Shown: positions 13,765-23,994 of the stretch, in pieces
Layout: each line of letters starts with the position of its first letter
Position numbering within the stretch: position 1 is the first letter of the stretch
Source of the DNA: Erwinia piriflorinigrans CFBP 5888
GTDB taxonomy: Bacteria; Pseudomonadota; Gammaproteobacteria; Enterobacterales; Enterobacteriaceae
Reading direction: 5' to 3'
Length of the DNA: 40,227 nt
Assembly: GCF_001050515.1 (NCBI RefSeq)
Contig: NZ_CAHS01000003.1
Location: forward strand, 1-40,227
Program-made: the position numbers and the translations under genes
Notes under the pieces: generated by a model
What the model was told of the DNA's origin: nothing
Seen by the model: the letters and a program-made list of their open reading frames with translations, nothing else
Databases searched by the model: none

Positions 13765-13784
13765 CGCCCGGGTCACTCCGGGCG
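13765..13784 (+). other. rpoB-rpoC intercistronic hairpin
   Basis: CGCCCGG and CCGGGCG pair across a 6-base loop in the 85-bp gap. There is no T run, so this is more likely a processing or stabilising element than a terminator. Confidence 0.45.
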
Positions 13785-13819
13785 TCTCTGAGAAGTCTCA
13801 CTCCGACGGGAGCTAATCC

Positions 13820-16800
13820 GTGAAAGACTTACTTAAGTTTCTGAAAGCGCAAACTAAGACAGAAGAGTTTGATGCGATCAAGATCGCTCTGGCATCACCA
13901 GATATGATCCGTTCATGGTCTTTTGGTGAAGTTAAAAAGCCGGAAACCATTAACTACCGTACGTTCAAACCTGAACGTGACGGCCTTTTCTGTGCGCGTA
14001 TTTTCGGGCCGGTAAAAGATTATGAGTGCCTGTGCGGTAAGTACAAGCGCCTGAAGCATCGCGGTGTCATCTGTGAGAAGTGTGGTGTTGAAGTCACGCA
14101 GACCAAAGTTCGCCGTGAGCGCATGGGTCACATTGAACTGGCCTCGCCAACTGCGCACATCTGGTTCCTGAAATCGCTGCCTTCGCGCATCGGTTTGCTA
14201 CTGGATATGCCGCTGCGTGACATCGAACGCGTTCTGTACTTCGAGTCTTACGTGGTGATTGAAGGCGGTATGACCAACCTCGAAAAGCGCCAGATCCTGA
14301 CTGAAGAGCAGTATCTCGACGCGCTGGAAGAGTTTGGTGATGAATTCGACGCTAAAATGGGTGCGGAAGCGATCCAGGCTTTGTTGAAAAACATGGATCT
14401 GGAGCAAGAATGTGAAACTCTGCGTGAAGAGTTGAACGAAACGAACTCCGAAACCAAGCGTAAAAAACTGACCAAGCGTATCAAGCTGCTGGAAGCGTTC
14501 GTACAGTCTGGTAACAAACCAGAGTGGATGATCCTGACCGTGCTGCCTGTACTGCCACCGGATCTGCGTCCGCTGGTGCCGCTGGACGGCGGTCGTTTCG
14601 CAACATCGGATCTGAACGATCTGTATCGTCGCGTGATCAACCGTAACAACCGTCTGAAACGCCTGCTGGATCTGGCTGCGCCAGATATCATCGTACGTAA
14701 CGAAAAACGTATGCTGCAGGAAGCGGTCGATGCGCTGCTGGATAACGGCCGTCGCGGTCGTGCGATCACCGGTTCTAACAAGCGTCCTCTGAAATCTTTG
14801 GCCGATATGATCAAAGGTAAGCAGGGTCGTTTCCGTCAGAACCTGCTGGGTAAACGTGTCGACTACTCCGGTCGTTCGGTTATCACCGTAGGTCCATACC
14901 TGCGTCTGCATCAGTGTGGTCTGCCGAAGAAAATGGCGCTGGAGCTGTTCAAACCGTTTATCTACGGCAAGCTGGAACTGCGTGGTCTTGCTACCACCAT
15001 TAAAGCCGCCAAGAAAATGGTTGAGCGCGAAGAATCCGTCGTCTGGGATATCCTGGATGAAGTGATCCGCGAACACCCGGTACTGCTGAACCGTGCACCA
15101 ACCCTGCACCGTTTGGGTATCCAGGCGTTTGAACCGGTACTGATCGAAGGTAAAGCGATCCAGCTGCACCCGCTGGTTTGTGCGGCCTATAACGCCGACT
15201 TCGATGGTGACCAGATGGCTGTTCACGTACCGCTGACGCTGGAAGCCCAGCTGGAAGCGCGTGCGCTGATGATGTCTACCAACAACATCTTGTCTCCTGC
15301 GAACGGTGAGCCAATCATCGTTCCTTCTCAGGACGTTGTACTGGGTCTGTACTATATGACCCGTGACTGTGTTAACGCCAAAGGCGAAGGCATGGTACTG
15401 ACCGGGCCGAAAGAAGCTGAACGCGTTTACCGCGCTGGCCTCGCTTCGCTGCACGCTCGCGTTAAGGTGCGTATCACCGAACACGAGAAAAACGAGCAGG
15501 ATGAGTGGGTTGCCAAGACCAGCATCATCGATACCACCATTGGCCGCGCTATCCTGTGGATGATCGTGCCAAAAGGTCTGCCTTACTCTATCGTCAACCA
15601 GGCGCTGGGTAAGAAAGCTATCTCCAAGATGCTGAACACCTGTTACCGCATCCTGGGGCTGAAACCGACCGTTATCTTTGCTGACCAGACCATGTACACC
15701 GGCTTTGCCTATGCGGCACGCTCGGGTGCGTCTGTTGGTATCGACGACATGGTTATCCCCGAGAAGAAAGTGGAAATCATCACCGAAGCGGAAGCGGAAG
15801 TGGCCGAGATCCAGCAGCAGTTCCAGTCTGGTTTGGTTACCGCTGGCGAACGCTATAACAAAGTGATCGATATCTGGGCTGCGGCCAACGAACGCGTTGC
15901 TAAAGCGATGATGGAAAACCTTTCTACCGAAGTCGTGATTAACCGCGACGGCGTGGAAGAGCGTCAGGTTTCCTTCAACAGCATCTTTATGATGGCCGAC
16001 TCCGGTGCGCGTGGTTCTGCTGCGCAGATCCGTCAGCTGGCAGGTATGCGTGGTCTGATGGCGAAGCCAGATGGCTCCATCATCGAAACGCCAATCACCG
16101 CGAACTTCCGTGAAGGTCTGAACGTACTCCAGTACTTCATCTCCACGCACGGTGCACGTAAAGGTCTGGCGGATACCGCACTGAAAACAGCAAACTCCGG
16201 TTATCTGACTCGTCGTCTGGTTGACGTCGCGCAGGATCTGGTCGTGACTGAAGATGACTGTGGTACGCATGAAGGCATCATGATGACTCCGGTTATCGAA
16301 GGTGGCGACGTGAAAGAGCCGCTGCGTGAGCGCGTACTGGGTCGTGTGACCGCAGAAGACGTTCTCAAGCCGGGCACTGCTGACATCCTGCTGCCACGTA
16401 ACACCCTGCTGCACGAACAGCAGTGTGACCTGTTGGAAGAGCACTCTGTTGACAGCCTGAAAGTCCGCTCCGTAGTAAGTTGCGAAACGGACTTTGGCGT
16501 GTGCGCACACTGCTACGGTCGTGACCTGGCGCGTGGCCACATCATCAACAAAGGTGAGGCTATCGGCGTTATCGCAGCACAGTCTATCGGTGAGCCGGGT
16601 ACACAGCTGACGATGCGTACCTTCCACATCGGTGGTGCGGCATCACGTGCGGCTGCTGAATCCAGCATTCAGGTGAAGAACAAAGGTACGCTGAAGCTGA
16701 TCAATGCCAAGTCGGTAACCAACTCCGCTGGCAAGCTGGTCGTTACGTCACGTAACACCGAGCTGAAAATGATCGACGAATTTGGTCGTACTAAAGAGAG

Positions 16801-18043
16801 CTATAAAGTTCCTTACGGTTCTACCATGGCGAAAGGTGACGGCGAGCAGGTTGCAGCGGGCGAAACCGTCGCAAACTGGGACCCGCACACCATGCCGGTT
16901 ATCACCGAAGTGAGCGGTTTCATTCGCTTCACCGACATGATTGATGGCCAGACCATTACCCGCCAGACGGATGACCTGACCGGTCTCTCCTCTCTGGTTA
17001 TTCTGGACAGTGCGGAACGTACTGCCGGTGGTAAAGATCTGCGTCCGGCCCTGAAAATCGTTGATGCTAACGGCAATGATGTGATGATCCCAGGCTCCGA
17101 TATGCCTGCTCAGTACTTCCTGCCGGGTAAAGCGATTGTCCAGTTGGAAGATGGCATCAAGATCAGTTCAGGTGATACCCTGGCGCGTGTTCCTCAGGAA
17201 TCAGGCGGTACTAAGGATATTACCGGTGGTCTGCCACGCGTTGCTGACCTGTTCGAAGCCCGTCGTCCGAAAGAGCCGGCAATCCTGGCTGAGATCAGCG
17301 GCATCATTTCCTTCGGTAAAGAAACCAAAGGGAAACGTCGTCTGGTGATCACGCCGATCGACGGTAGCGATCATTACGAAGAGATGATACCGAAATGGCG
17401 TCAGCTGAACGTGTTCGAAGGTGAACGCGTAGAGCGTGGTGACGTGGTTTCCGATGGCCCAGAATCACCACATGACATTCTGCGTCTGCGTGGCGTGCAT
17501 GCGGTGACGCGTTATATCACTAACGAAGTGCAGGAAGTTTACCGCCTGCAGGGCGTTAAGATTAACGATAAGCATATCGAAGTTATCGTGCGTCAGATGC
17601 TGCGTAAAGCCACTATCGCCAGCGCAGGAAGCACTGACTTCCTCGACGGTGAGCAGGTTGAATTCTCACGCGTTAAGATCGCTAACCGCGAGCTGGAAGT
17701 TAACGGCAAAATCTCTGCAACATTTGCACGAGACCTGCTGGGTATTACCAAGGCTTCCCTGGCAACCGAGTCGTTTATCTCTGCGGCATCGTTCCAGGAA
17801 ACCACGCGCGTACTGACCGAAGCAGCCGTTGCGGGCAAACGCGACGAACTGCGCGGCCTGAAAGAGAACGTTATCGTTGGCCGTCTGATCCCAGCCGGTA
17901 CCGGTTACGCTTATCATCAGGATCGTATGCGTCGTAAAGCAGCGGGTGAAGCGCCAGTCGTTCCGCAGGTCACCGCGGATGAAGCTTCTGCCAGCCTGGC
18001 CGAGTTGCTGAACGCCGGTCTCGGTGGTCGCGACGACGAGTAA
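13820..18043 (+). CDS. rpoC: DNA-directed RNA polymerase subunit beta'
   Basis: RpoC carries the catalytic magnesium site of RNA polymerase. The 1407-residue product matches E. coli in length and starts with GTG after a GGGAG ribosome site. The N-terminal zinc ribbon is seen as CLCGKY...CEKCG (about 70-88). The catalytic motif [12 protein letters not shown] lies near residue 460. The second zinc site uses DDCGTHEG and [11 protein letters not shown] near 814-898. It is the last gene of the operon and ends before a 12-bp stem terminator. Confidence 0.98.
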   Translation: MKDLLKFLKAQTKTEEFDAIKIALASPDMIRSWSFGEVKKPETINYRTFKPERDGLFCARIFGPVKDYECLCGKYKRLKHRGVICEKCGVEVTQTKVRRERMGHIELASPTAHIWFLKSLPSRIGLLLDMPLRDIERVLYFESYVVIEGGMTNLEKRQILTEEQYLDALEEFGDEFDAKMGAEAIQALLKNMDLEQECETLREELNETNSETKRKKLTKRIKLLEAFVQSGNKPEWMILTVLPVLPPDLRPLVPLDGGRFATSDLNDLYRRVINRNNRLKRLLDLAAPDIIVRNEKRMLQEAVDALLDNGRRGRAITGSNKRPLKSLADMIKGKQGRFRQNLLGKRVDYSGRSVITVGPYLRLHQCGLPKKMALELFKPFIYGKLELRGLATTIKAAKKMVEREESVVWDILDEVIREHPVLLNRAPTLHRLGIQAFEPVLIEGKAIQLHPLVCAAYNADFDGDQMAVHVPLTLEAQLEARALMMSTNNILSPANGEPIIVPSQDVVLGLYYMTRDCVNAKGEGMVLTGPKEAERVYRAGLASLHARVKVRITEHEKNEQDEWVAKTSIIDTTIGRAILWMIVPKGLPYSIVNQALGKKAISKMLNTCYRILGLKPTVIFADQTMYTGFAYAARSGASVGIDDMVIPEKKVEIITEAEAEVAEIQQQFQSGLVTAGERYNKVIDIWAAANERVAKAMMENLSTEVVINRDGVEERQVSFNSIFMMADSGARGSAAQIRQLAGMRGLMAKPDGSIIETPITANFREGLNVLQYFISTHGARKGLADTALKTANSGYLTRRLVDVAQDLVVTEDDCGTHEGIMMTPVIEGGDVKEPLRERVLGRVTAEDVLKPGTADILLPRNTLLHEQQCDLLEEHSVDSLKVRSVVSCETDFGVCAHCYGRDLARGHIINKGEAIGVIAAQSIGEPGTQLTMRTFHIGGAASRAAAESSIQVKNKGTLKLINAKSVTNSAGKLVVTSRNTELKMIDEFGRTKESYKVPYGSTMAKGDGEQVAAGETVANWDPHTMPVITEVSGFIRFTDMIDGQTITRQTDDLTGLSSLVILDSAERTAGGKDLRPALKIVDANGNDVMIPGSDMPAQYFLPGKAIVQLEDGIKISSGDTLARVPQESGGTKDITGGLPRVADLFEARRPKEPAILAEISGIISFGKETKGKRRLVITPIDGSDHYEEMIPKWRQLNVFEGERVERGDVVSDGPESPHDILRLRGVHAVTRYITNEVQEVYRLQGVKINDKHIEVIVRQMLRKATIASAGSTDFLDGEQVEFSRVKIANRELEVNGKISATFARDLLGITKASLATESFISAASFQETTRVLTEAAVAGKRDELRGLKENVIVGRLIPAGTGYAYHQDRMRRKAAGEAPVVPQVTADEASASLAELLNAGLGGRDDE

Positions 18044-18071
18044 TCGTTAGCTGCGTTAATAAGCTAATCAG

Positions 18072-18108
18072 GCCTGGGTTCGGTATAATTCCGAACCCAG
18101 GCTTTTTT
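18072..18108 (+). terminator. rpoBC operon terminator
   Basis: A perfect 12-bp stem (GCCTGGGTTCGG / CCGAACCCAGGC) with a 7-base loop is followed by six T, 28 bp after the rpoC stop. Confidence 0.95.
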
Positions 18109-18215
18109 ATTTCTTATACCTACAGCCTTCACTAATGCCTCTTTTTCATATCCGTTTTTTCCCCGCACCATCGAATCCCACCTCAATGTTAAAGCGGCTG
18201 CAACGCCATCGCACA

Positions 18216-18815
18216 TCAATCAACCAGCTCAATACCCAAACTCTCCAACAGGGCCACGGCTTCCTCACGGGAAAATTTAGCGCGTTCGACAAAGTTGTTG
18301 AGCACGTCGATACGAAAATCCCATGAGCCGGTAAAATCCACCGCGCGCAGGTTCGTCTGATTAAAAAGACTCCCGTACAGGTCGCACCCCGTTATCTCAG
18401 CACCCGAAAGATCGCACTCTCTGAAATCGACTTCATGCAGTTTGCACTCATCCATTTTCACTCCGGGTAGCTTCAGAGCGAAAAAGGAGGCATCGGTTAA
18501 AATACTTTTGCTGAAATGAAGGCTGGGATCGAGGTTGAAAGTGGGCCAGTACGCACGCGTCCAGTCTACGCCACTCAGTTTACACTCATGGAAACTGACC
18601 TGGTGAAAACGTGATGCAGAGATTTCCATCAGGCTCAGATTACAGTGACGAAATTCGCACTCGGTAAATTTACAGTGCAATAACTGAGTGGCAGTAAAGT
18701 TACAATGGGCGAATTCACACGCTTCAAAAATGCTGTTCTCAATACAGAAGGATGGGAGATCCAGCTTCTCGAAGGTTTTCGCGAAAAATTCCTTATCACT
18801 CATCAGTTTTGTCAT
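18216..18815 (-). CDS. Pentapeptide-repeat protein, Qnr-like
   Basis: The 199-residue protein is mostly tandem A(D/N)LXX-type pentapeptides (ACEFAHCNFTATQLLHCKFT, then FRECDLSGAEITGCDLYGS), which build a right-handed beta-helix. A short linker then leads to a C-terminal helix EEAVALLESLGIELV, reminiscent of the LLMERLGIAVI end of Qnr proteins. Qnr and MfpA mimic DNA and protect gyrase from quinolones; whether this one does is unknown. The start at 18815 follows AAGGA by a good distance; an in-frame ATG 18 bp upstream exists. It is convergent with rpoC. Cysteine and histidine are frequent in the repeats, more than usual for Qnr. Confidence 0.8.
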   Translation of the reverse strand: MTKLMSDKEFFAKTFEKLDLPSFCIENSIFEACEFAHCNFTATQLLHCKFTECEFRHCNLSLMEISASRFHQVSFHECKLSGVDWTRAYWPTFNLDPSLHFSKSILTDASFFALKLPGVKMDECKLHEVDFRECDLSGAEITGCDLYGSLFNQTNLRAVDFTGSWDFRIDVLNNFVERAKFSREEAVALLESLGIELVD

Positions 18816-19007
18816 GTTGGATCCTTTTCGCACCTAAGACGTGGCCTGGGGAACACAATAAATGATCCAGTTTAGTGTCATTGACACGTTTTTACGAATC
18901 ACTGTTATCACTATTTAGAATTTCTTTAGAATACTCGACACGACTTACCCGTATATTTTGTGCTGCGCTCAACAGCTAGCGATCATTACTCTTTAATTAG
19001 GGTTTAT

Positions 19008-19130
19008 ATGTCGCTAAATATCATTTTTCGATATATTTATACATTTATTTTAATTCCTGGTGTTTTATTGATAACAACTTTCATTTTTTCATTAAAAAGT
19101 TTTTCTATCTTTTTATTTAATGAGGGTTAA
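19008..19130 (+). CDS. Possible small hydrophobic membrane peptide
   Basis: A 40-codon ORF begins MSLNIIFRYIYTFILIPG and continues as one hydrophobic stretch (about 9-30) before a short tail ending NEG. A ribosome-site match AGGG lies 5 nt upstream, inside TTAATTAGGG. I do not recognise it. AT-rich DNA tends to encode Phe, Ile and Leu by chance, so translation needs proof. It lies in the leader of the fimbrial cluster, about 390 bp before the first pilin. Confidence 0.35.
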   Translation: MSLNIIFRYIYTFILIPGVLLITTFIFSLKSFSIFLFNEG

Positions 19131-19370
19131 TGTAGCATTCTTGCGATTTGGAAAAATGCTTTATTGGTTAATAACTATTTCACGGTTTTTTCTTTCTGAT
19201 TTGAATAAATACTATCATCCTCTGGGTGCGGGTTTCTTCATTCTGATAGTTTCACAGTGCACTATTTAAGCGTGTCACTCTTTTATTTTACTAGTTAGTT
19301 TTATGACGACGACTTATTTGTTTGCTGAAGAGATAACGCAGTGAGTTAATTATTAATTAGGGGCTATCAG

Positions 19371-19493
19371 ATGATCGCCAAGCGTATAAAGCATGACGCC
19401 GATATTATTGTATATCCTCGGGCATCTTATTATGCCGACAGGATACTTTACGCTTTTTATTTTACGGCAGGTGCGGCTCATCACCGGGAATGA
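19371..19493 (+). CDS. Possible 40-residue leader peptide coupled to the fimbrial operon
   Basis: A 40-codon ORF starts [16 protein letters not shown] and ends [13 protein letters not shown] lies 7 nt upstream of its ATG, the best ribosome site in this region. Its TGA overlaps an in-frame ATG of the next pilin gene as ATGA (19490-19493), and the preferred pilin start is 27 nt further on. This arrangement suggests translational coupling. The peptide is basic and aromatic, not membrane-like, and resembles no family I know. Confidence 0.4.
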   Translation: MIAKRIKHDADIIVYPRASYYADRILYAFYFTAGAAHHRE

Positions 19494-19516
19494 TATTCAG
19501 ATGTTTAGGGTGGAAT

Positions 19517-20071
19517 ATGAAAAAAGTGATCACATCTATTTTTCTACTGCTGGCTGGTGTGGGTGAAGCCTGCGCTGTTGCGCCAGGCACGATGATACAA
19601 CGTACGCTATTTAGTGCCGATGTCGTCTCTTCTGCCTGTCATGTGGTCGTCGAAGCGGTAGGTGGCGGGGTCAGCCGCCTGACATTTGATACTTATCGCA
19701 AATCCACGGCTTCTGCCGTGCCGCCACAAGATTTCATCGTGCGCCTGTATGAGTCCGGTGCCACCGTGCAGGGCTGCTCCGCCTTTCAGGTTGGGCAGGT
19801 TGCCTCTTTGGACTTTGGCAATGCCAGGCAGCTTGATGCTGGAGGTGTGGTTACCCGGGGGGCCGGAGACGGGATTCGTGTAGCGGTTAAGGCGCTTGAT
19901 GCGCAGGCTGATTTCCGCGGGCGGCTAACTGAGGCAAACAACCGTGTGAACTACCCGGTGGATTTTGCCGCCAAGGGACAATTCTCTTTCCGGGCGCAAC
20001 CCGTTTTTCCGGTTGAGGTTAAGGCCGGAGAGTACAGCGGTGCCCTTTCATTTGTCGTTATTTATCAATAA
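19517..20071 (+). CDS. Fimbrial minor/tip pilin (FaeC position)
   Basis: This 184-residue exported pilin has a signal peptide [20 protein letters not shown] cleaved near residue 20. Two cysteines, Cys41 and Cys87, are placed as in type-1-like pilins, and the C-terminal beta strand ends [11 protein letters not shown]. The start at 19517 follows AGGGTGG closely and gives a clean signal peptide; an upstream ATG at 19490 would spoil it. It is first in the cluster and 11 bp before the usher, the place of tip/initiator subunit FaeC in the K88 operon. It is the only pilin here with a disulfide pair in the mature part. Confidence 0.75.
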   Translation: MKKVITSIFLLLAGVGEACAVAPGTMIQRTLFSADVVSSACHVVVEAVGGGVSRLTFDTYRKSTASAVPPQDFIVRLYESGATVQGCSAFQVGQVASLDFGNARQLDAGGVVTRGAGDGIRVAVKALDAQADFRGRLTEANNRVNYPVDFAAKGQFSFRAQPVFPVEVKAGEYSGALSFVVIYQ

Positions 20072-20082
20072 GAGATTCAGGG

Positions 20083-22512
20083 ATGGCGCGTAACGCGAAG
20101 AAGGATAGGCGATTTAGTCGGGTTTTCTGTCGAGCCAGCCTGACTCTTGCTGTGGCGATGGGGTGTGGTGCGGTTCGCGCTGGGGATGAGCTGGACATGT
20201 CCTTTATTCAGGGCGGAGCCGGAATGAATGCGGAAATGTGGGCAGCGCTGAACGGGAATTATGCACCGGGGCGTTATCTGGTCGATATTTCGTTGAACGG
20301 TAAGGATGCCGGAAAGCAGATACTGGATGTCACGCCGCAGGATGCCGAAGCGCTGTGCCTGACGGAGAGCTGGCTCGAAAAATCTGGCATCTACCTCAGT
20401 CGGGATTACTTTCGCCAAGGATATGACGCCAGCCGACAGTGTTATGTCTTGTCGAAAGCCGCTGCGGTGAAGGTGGACTTTGATATTGCCACCCAGAGCC
20501 TGTCATTGGCTATTCCGCAGCAAGGGCTAACAAAAATGTCGGAGAAAGTGGAGTGGGACTATGGGTCTTCAGCGTTTCGGGTGAATTACAACGCCAACAC
20601 CAACACCGGACGAAATAACACCTCGGCATTTGGATCGGCAGACCTGAAGGCCAATATGGGTCACTGGGTCGTCAATTCAATGGCCACCGCCAGCGGTAGT
20701 AAAAGCGGCGATAGTGAGACCTCCATAGACATGTTCACCGCCACCCGATCCCTCCGCTCGCTCAGTGCAGACCTGGCGGTGGGCAAGACGCCGACCGGTA
20801 ACAGCTTGTTGGGTAGTACAGGAACGTATGGCATCTCCCTGTCGCGGAACAACAGCATGAAGCCGGGTAACCTCGGGTATACCCCGCTGTTCTCGGGAAT
20901 TGCCAATGGACCTTCCCGGGTCACGCTGAGCCAGAACGGCCGCATTTTGTACTCGGAGGTGGTACCGGCGGGGCCGTTCACTATCGCGGATGTTCCCTTA
21001 TATAACAGTGGGGACGTCACCATGAAGGTGACTGGCGATAATGGCGGCGAACAGACACAGGTCTTCCCCCTCTCGGTGATCGGCGGGCTGCTGAGTCCGG
21101 GACAGCATGAATTCAACATGGCTGCCGGGGTACCGGACGATGACAGTCACATGGTCGGTGGGGTATTTGCCGCGTCTTACGGTTACGGATTTAACGGTCT
21201 GACGCTACATGCTGGTGGCGTGTTCAATCAGGGTTGGCAAGGGGGGAGTGGCGGTGCAGTGGTTGGGTTGGGGTCTCTCGGCGCGGTTTCTGCGGATGGG
21301 GCATACATGGTTGCTAAATACCAAACGCAGGCCAATCGCAGTGGCAATAAAGTTCAGTTGGCCTGGACGAAACAGCTGGAAACGACAAATACCGGGTTGC
21401 GGCTGAGCTGGTCCAGGCAGGATGAAACCTTTGAGACGATGTCTTCTTTTGATCCAACAAACGTGTTGCAGCAAGAGAATAAGGGGCGCCGCGTTAAGGA
21501 TGAGTGGAACGGCGGTATCAGTCAGCCGGTAGGCGGGTTATTTAGTCTGTCAATGTCGGGTTGGCAAAGGAGTTATTACCCGCAAAGTGGGCGTGATAGC
21601 AATGCGGGTGATCGGGGGCGTGAGAGGGGGATCACCGGTGCGCTCAGTAGCCAAATTAATAGCGTCAACCTGAACATTGCGACATCAGGATCCAGAACCG
21701 CACAGGGAATGAACAATTGGGCGTTATCTGCTTCGGTCTCGGTACCCTTTACGCTATTGGAGCGGAAATACAGCAGCAGTACGTCGATAAACAGCAGTCG
21801 TGGGGGCGGGGTGGGCCTCAATAGCGGCATCTCTGGATCATTGAGCGATAGATTCAGCTACGGCGTAGGGGGCGGTCGCGACAGTGAAGGCGGAGCCAAC
21901 AGCTACCTGAATGCTTCGTATGCGGGTGAGCGGGCCTGGGTAAGCGGAGCGCTGAATCAATCTACGTCAGGAGGGGCTGGTGGGTCACTGTCAGCCAGTG
22001 GTTCTGTGGTGGGAATGCCGGATGCAGGCGGCATTGTGCTCAGTCGCACCACGGGTGACACGGTGGCGGTGGTGAACGTGAAAGACACGCCTGGTGTGAA
22101 GGTGACTTCCGCTTACGGAGAAACAGATAGCGACGGTAATCTGGTGGTTGCGCTCAACAGCTATGACTGGAACACGGTGACCGTTGACGCGGGAACCCTG
22201 CCGTTAAACACGGAATTGACTGCAACCAGTCAGAAGGTGGTGCCGTCAGAGAAGGCGGTGGTTTGGATGCCTTTTGATGCACTGAAGGTGCGTCGCTACC
22301 TGCTACAGGTGAAACAGCAGGACGGGGAGTTCGTCGCGGGCGGTACCTGGGCGCGTGACAGCAAAAACACGCCGCTGGGGTTTGTGGCCAATAACGGTGT
22401 ACTGATGATTAATGCGGTCGATGTGCCCGGCGACATTATGCTGGGGCAGTGCCGGATAGCAGCAGCGAAGCTGCAAGAGACGGAGAAGTTACAGGAGATG
22501 ATGTGTGAATAA
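20083..22512 (+). CDS. Outer-membrane fimbrial usher, K88/FaeD-like
   Basis: The usher is the outer-membrane pore that assembles and secretes pilins delivered by the chaperone. The 809-residue protein has a signal peptide (to about residue 33), an N-terminal periplasmic domain with LDMSFIQGG and YLVDISLNGKDAG, and a long Gly/Ser/aromatic beta-barrel region. A plug-like block PGPFTIADVPLYNSGDV-type sequence follows near 300. C-terminal domains end in a cysteine pair (GQCRI and MMCE). The length matches K88-type ushers of about 800 residues. The gene lies 11 bp after the tip pilin, and the chaperone start overlaps its 3' end by 8 bp. Confidence 0.92.
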   Translation: MARNAKKDRRFSRVFCRASLTLAVAMGCGAVRAGDELDMSFIQGGAGMNAEMWAALNGNYAPGRYLVDISLNGKDAGKQILDVTPQDAEALCLTESWLEKSGIYLSRDYFRQGYDASRQCYVLSKAAAVKVDFDIATQSLSLAIPQQGLTKMSEKVEWDYGSSAFRVNYNANTNTGRNNTSAFGSADLKANMGHWVVNSMATASGSKSGDSETSIDMFTATRSLRSLSADLAVGKTPTGNSLLGSTGTYGISLSRNNSMKPGNLGYTPLFSGIANGPSRVTLSQNGRILYSEVVPAGPFTIADVPLYNSGDVTMKVTGDNGGEQTQVFPLSVIGGLLSPGQHEFNMAAGVPDDDSHMVGGVFAASYGYGFNGLTLHAGGVFNQGWQGGSGGAVVGLGSLGAVSADGAYMVAKYQTQANRSGNKVQLAWTKQLETTNTGLRLSWSRQDETFETMSSFDPTNVLQQENKGRRVKDEWNGGISQPVGGLFSLSMSGWQRSYYPQSGRDSNAGDRGRERGITGALSSQINSVNLNIATSGSRTAQGMNNWALSASVSVPFTLLERKYSSSTSINSSRGGGVGLNSGISGSLSDRFSYGVGGGRDSEGGANSYLNASYAGERAWVSGALNQSTSGGAGGSLSASGSVVGMPDAGGIVLSRTTGDTVAVVNVKDTPGVKVTSAYGETDSDGNLVVALNSYDWNTVTVDAGTLPLNTELTATSQKVVPSEKAVVWMPFDALKVRRYLLQVKQQDGEFVAGGTWARDSKNTPLGFVANNGVLMINAVDVPGDIMLGQCRIAAAKLQETEKLQEMMCE

Positions 22513-23266
22513 GTGTGGCGCAGTAAAACAGCTTTTAGGCAATAAACGGGTGAAGGCGCTGGGGCTCACCGTGATGCTGGCAATGACAGCCCAGAGTTCG
22601 CTGGCATCCCTGACAACAGACCAGACGCGGTATATCTTTCGCGGAGACAAGGATTCCCTGTCTATTACGGTCATGAACAACGACAAGGAGAGAACGTTCG
22701 GTGGACAGGCGTGGGTAGACAATATCGTGGAGAAGGATACACGTCCGACGTTTGTGGCAACGCCCTCGTTTTTTAAAGTGAAACCGAAGGGTCAACAGTC
22801 GCTGCGTGTCATCATGGCGTCAGACCATCTGCCGAAGGACAGGGAGTCCGTGTACTGGCTGAATTTGCAGGATATTCCCCCGGCGCTGAAAGGAAGTGGG
22901 ATTGCCATTGCACTGCGCACCAAACTGAAACTCTTCTATCGTCCGAAAGCCCTGCTGGAAGGCCGTAAAGGGGCAGAAGAAGGTATTAACCTGGAGCATC
23001 GCGACGGTAAAACCGTGCTGGTGAATACCACACCCTACATCTACGCCATCGGCAGTCTACAGGATGCGGCAGGTAACAAGCTGGATGTGGACAAAGATGC
23101 GGCACGGAAGCTGCTGATGTTTATGCCGCAGGACGAGGTGGAGGTGAACGGGAATGTGGTGAAGGTGAGTTCGCTGAATGATTACGGTGAGTTGCAGTCC
23201 TGGACCATTAACCAGAAGCGGCCAGTCAAAGCGACTGGGCAGGAAGAAAAGTTGGCCGGGGCCTGA
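22505..23266 (+). CDS. Periplasmic fimbrial chaperone, FaeE-like
   Basis: PapD-type chaperones cap pilins by donor-strand complementation and carry them to the usher. The 253-residue protein starts with GTG, 7 nt after AGGAG, and overlaps the usher gene by 8 bp. A signal sequence ends near ALA-S (about 35). The two-domain Ig fold shows the conserved arginine (TRYIF, Arg43), the chaperone signature RESVYWLNLQDIPP (113-126), and the pilin-anchoring lysine in KLKLFYRP (140-147). The C-terminal tail is longer than in PapD, as in K88-type chaperones. Confidence 0.92.
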   Translation: MNKCGAVKQLLGNKRVKALGLTVMLAMTAQSSLASLTTDQTRYIFRGDKDSLSITVMNNDKERTFGGQAWVDNIVEKDTRPTFVATPSFFKVKPKGQQSLRVIMASDHLPKDRESVYWLNLQDIPPALKGSGIAIALRTKLKLFYRPKALLEGRKGAEEGINLEHRDGKTVLVNTTPYIYAIGSLQDAAGNKLDVDKDAARKLLMFMPQDEVEVNGNVVKVSSLNDYGELQSWTINQKRPVKATGQEEKLAGA

Positions 23267-23277
23267 GGAGTGGGTAA

Positions 23278-23793
23278 ATGGAAGCCAAGATAATTCGGCT
23301 GATGCTGATTGGGCTGGTGGGGATGAGTACAGCCTCGTTACCGGCGCGGGCCGCTCACGACAAAGAGAAAGTCATGTATCTGGGCGTGTTGAATGGTCAG
23401 GTTCAGAGCAACAGCGTGGTCAAGGTCACGCGCACGCTGCCGGAGCCAGTGCTGTTCCGTGCCGAATCCGCAGACGGACTTCCGGACAGTCTGATCGTTC
23501 GCCATGCTGAAAGTCGGCCAGCGTCAGGCGGAGCGGCATGGGTAACCGTAAAGCAGGTGCTGCCGGAAAACGGAAAGGAGGCGCGCATCACGCTGAAGGC
23601 GTTATTAATGGTTGATGGGCAAAAAGCCCCCGTCAACGTTACGCAGAGGGGAGTGGATGTGCTGATAGCGCTGCCGCCGGTGCTAAAGAGCGTGGAACTG
23701 AGAACTGACACTCCGGCGGAGCTGGAGGTTCCGGCGAATTATCGCGGGCATCTTCAGGTAGCGATGCAGGTGGAGGGCGAAAGGGCCTCTTGA
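23278..23793 (+). CDS. Fimbrial minor subunit (FaeF position)
   Basis: A 171-residue exported protein with a signal peptide ending PARA near residue 23 and no cysteines in the mature part. It is beta-rich, with repeated hydrophobic strands (AWVTVKQVL, ARITLKALLMV, GVDVLIALPP) and a C-terminal strand HLQVAMQVEG. I do not recognise it by sequence alone. Its place 11 bp after the chaperone and before the major pilin is that of the minor subunit FaeF in the K88 operon. A GAGGAG-type ribosome site precedes it. Confidence is high that it is a gene and moderate for the role. Confidence 0.7.
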   Translation: MEAKIIRLMLIGLVGMSTASLPARAAHDKEKVMYLGVLNGQVQSNSVVKVTRTLPEPVLFRAESADGLPDSLIVRHAESRPASGGAAWVTVKQVLPENGKEARITLKALLMVDGQKAPVNVTQRGVDVLIALPPVLKSVELRTDTPAELEVPANYRGHLQVAMQVEGERAS

Positions 23794-23994
23794 AACAGCG
23801 TCAGCGGGATAAAATATCCTGAGGTGAAAGGACTCACCGTTATTTACCGGGTATAACGCAAAGTCATTTTTAATATTATGAATAAGTGTATGCAGATAGG
23901 AAATAAAGCTGTAGGGGATGGCTTTGCGGTAAATCCGGCAGGATTGCCAGGAAAATATTCAATCTCTTTTAGGAGTTAAAAAGGAATGACCGTA

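Larger units (their letters stand above)
18834..19516 (+). other. AT-rich leader region of the fimbrial cluster
   Basis: This roughly 680-bp region between the pentapeptide gene and the first pilin is much richer in A+T than its flanks. It contains two 40-codon ORFs, each after the sequence TAATTAGGG. No regulator gene of the PapI/PapB or FaeA/FaeB kind is seen, and no convincing promoter hexamers could be fixed by eye. GATC sites occur at 18981 and 19373, but not with the 102-bp pap spacing. Confidence 0.5.

Noticed and set aside
14198..16627. An 809-codon open frame on the minus strand inside rpoC.
   Set aside because: It is a shadow of the strongly codon-biased rpoC gene. It has no ribosome site, no family resemblance and a composition typical of antisense frames.
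18981..19376. Two GATC sites upstream of the first pilin as a Dam/Lrp phase switch.
   Set aside because: They are about 390 bp apart and other GATC sites occur nearby. The pap-type switch needs a defined pair about 102 bp apart within Lrp sites.
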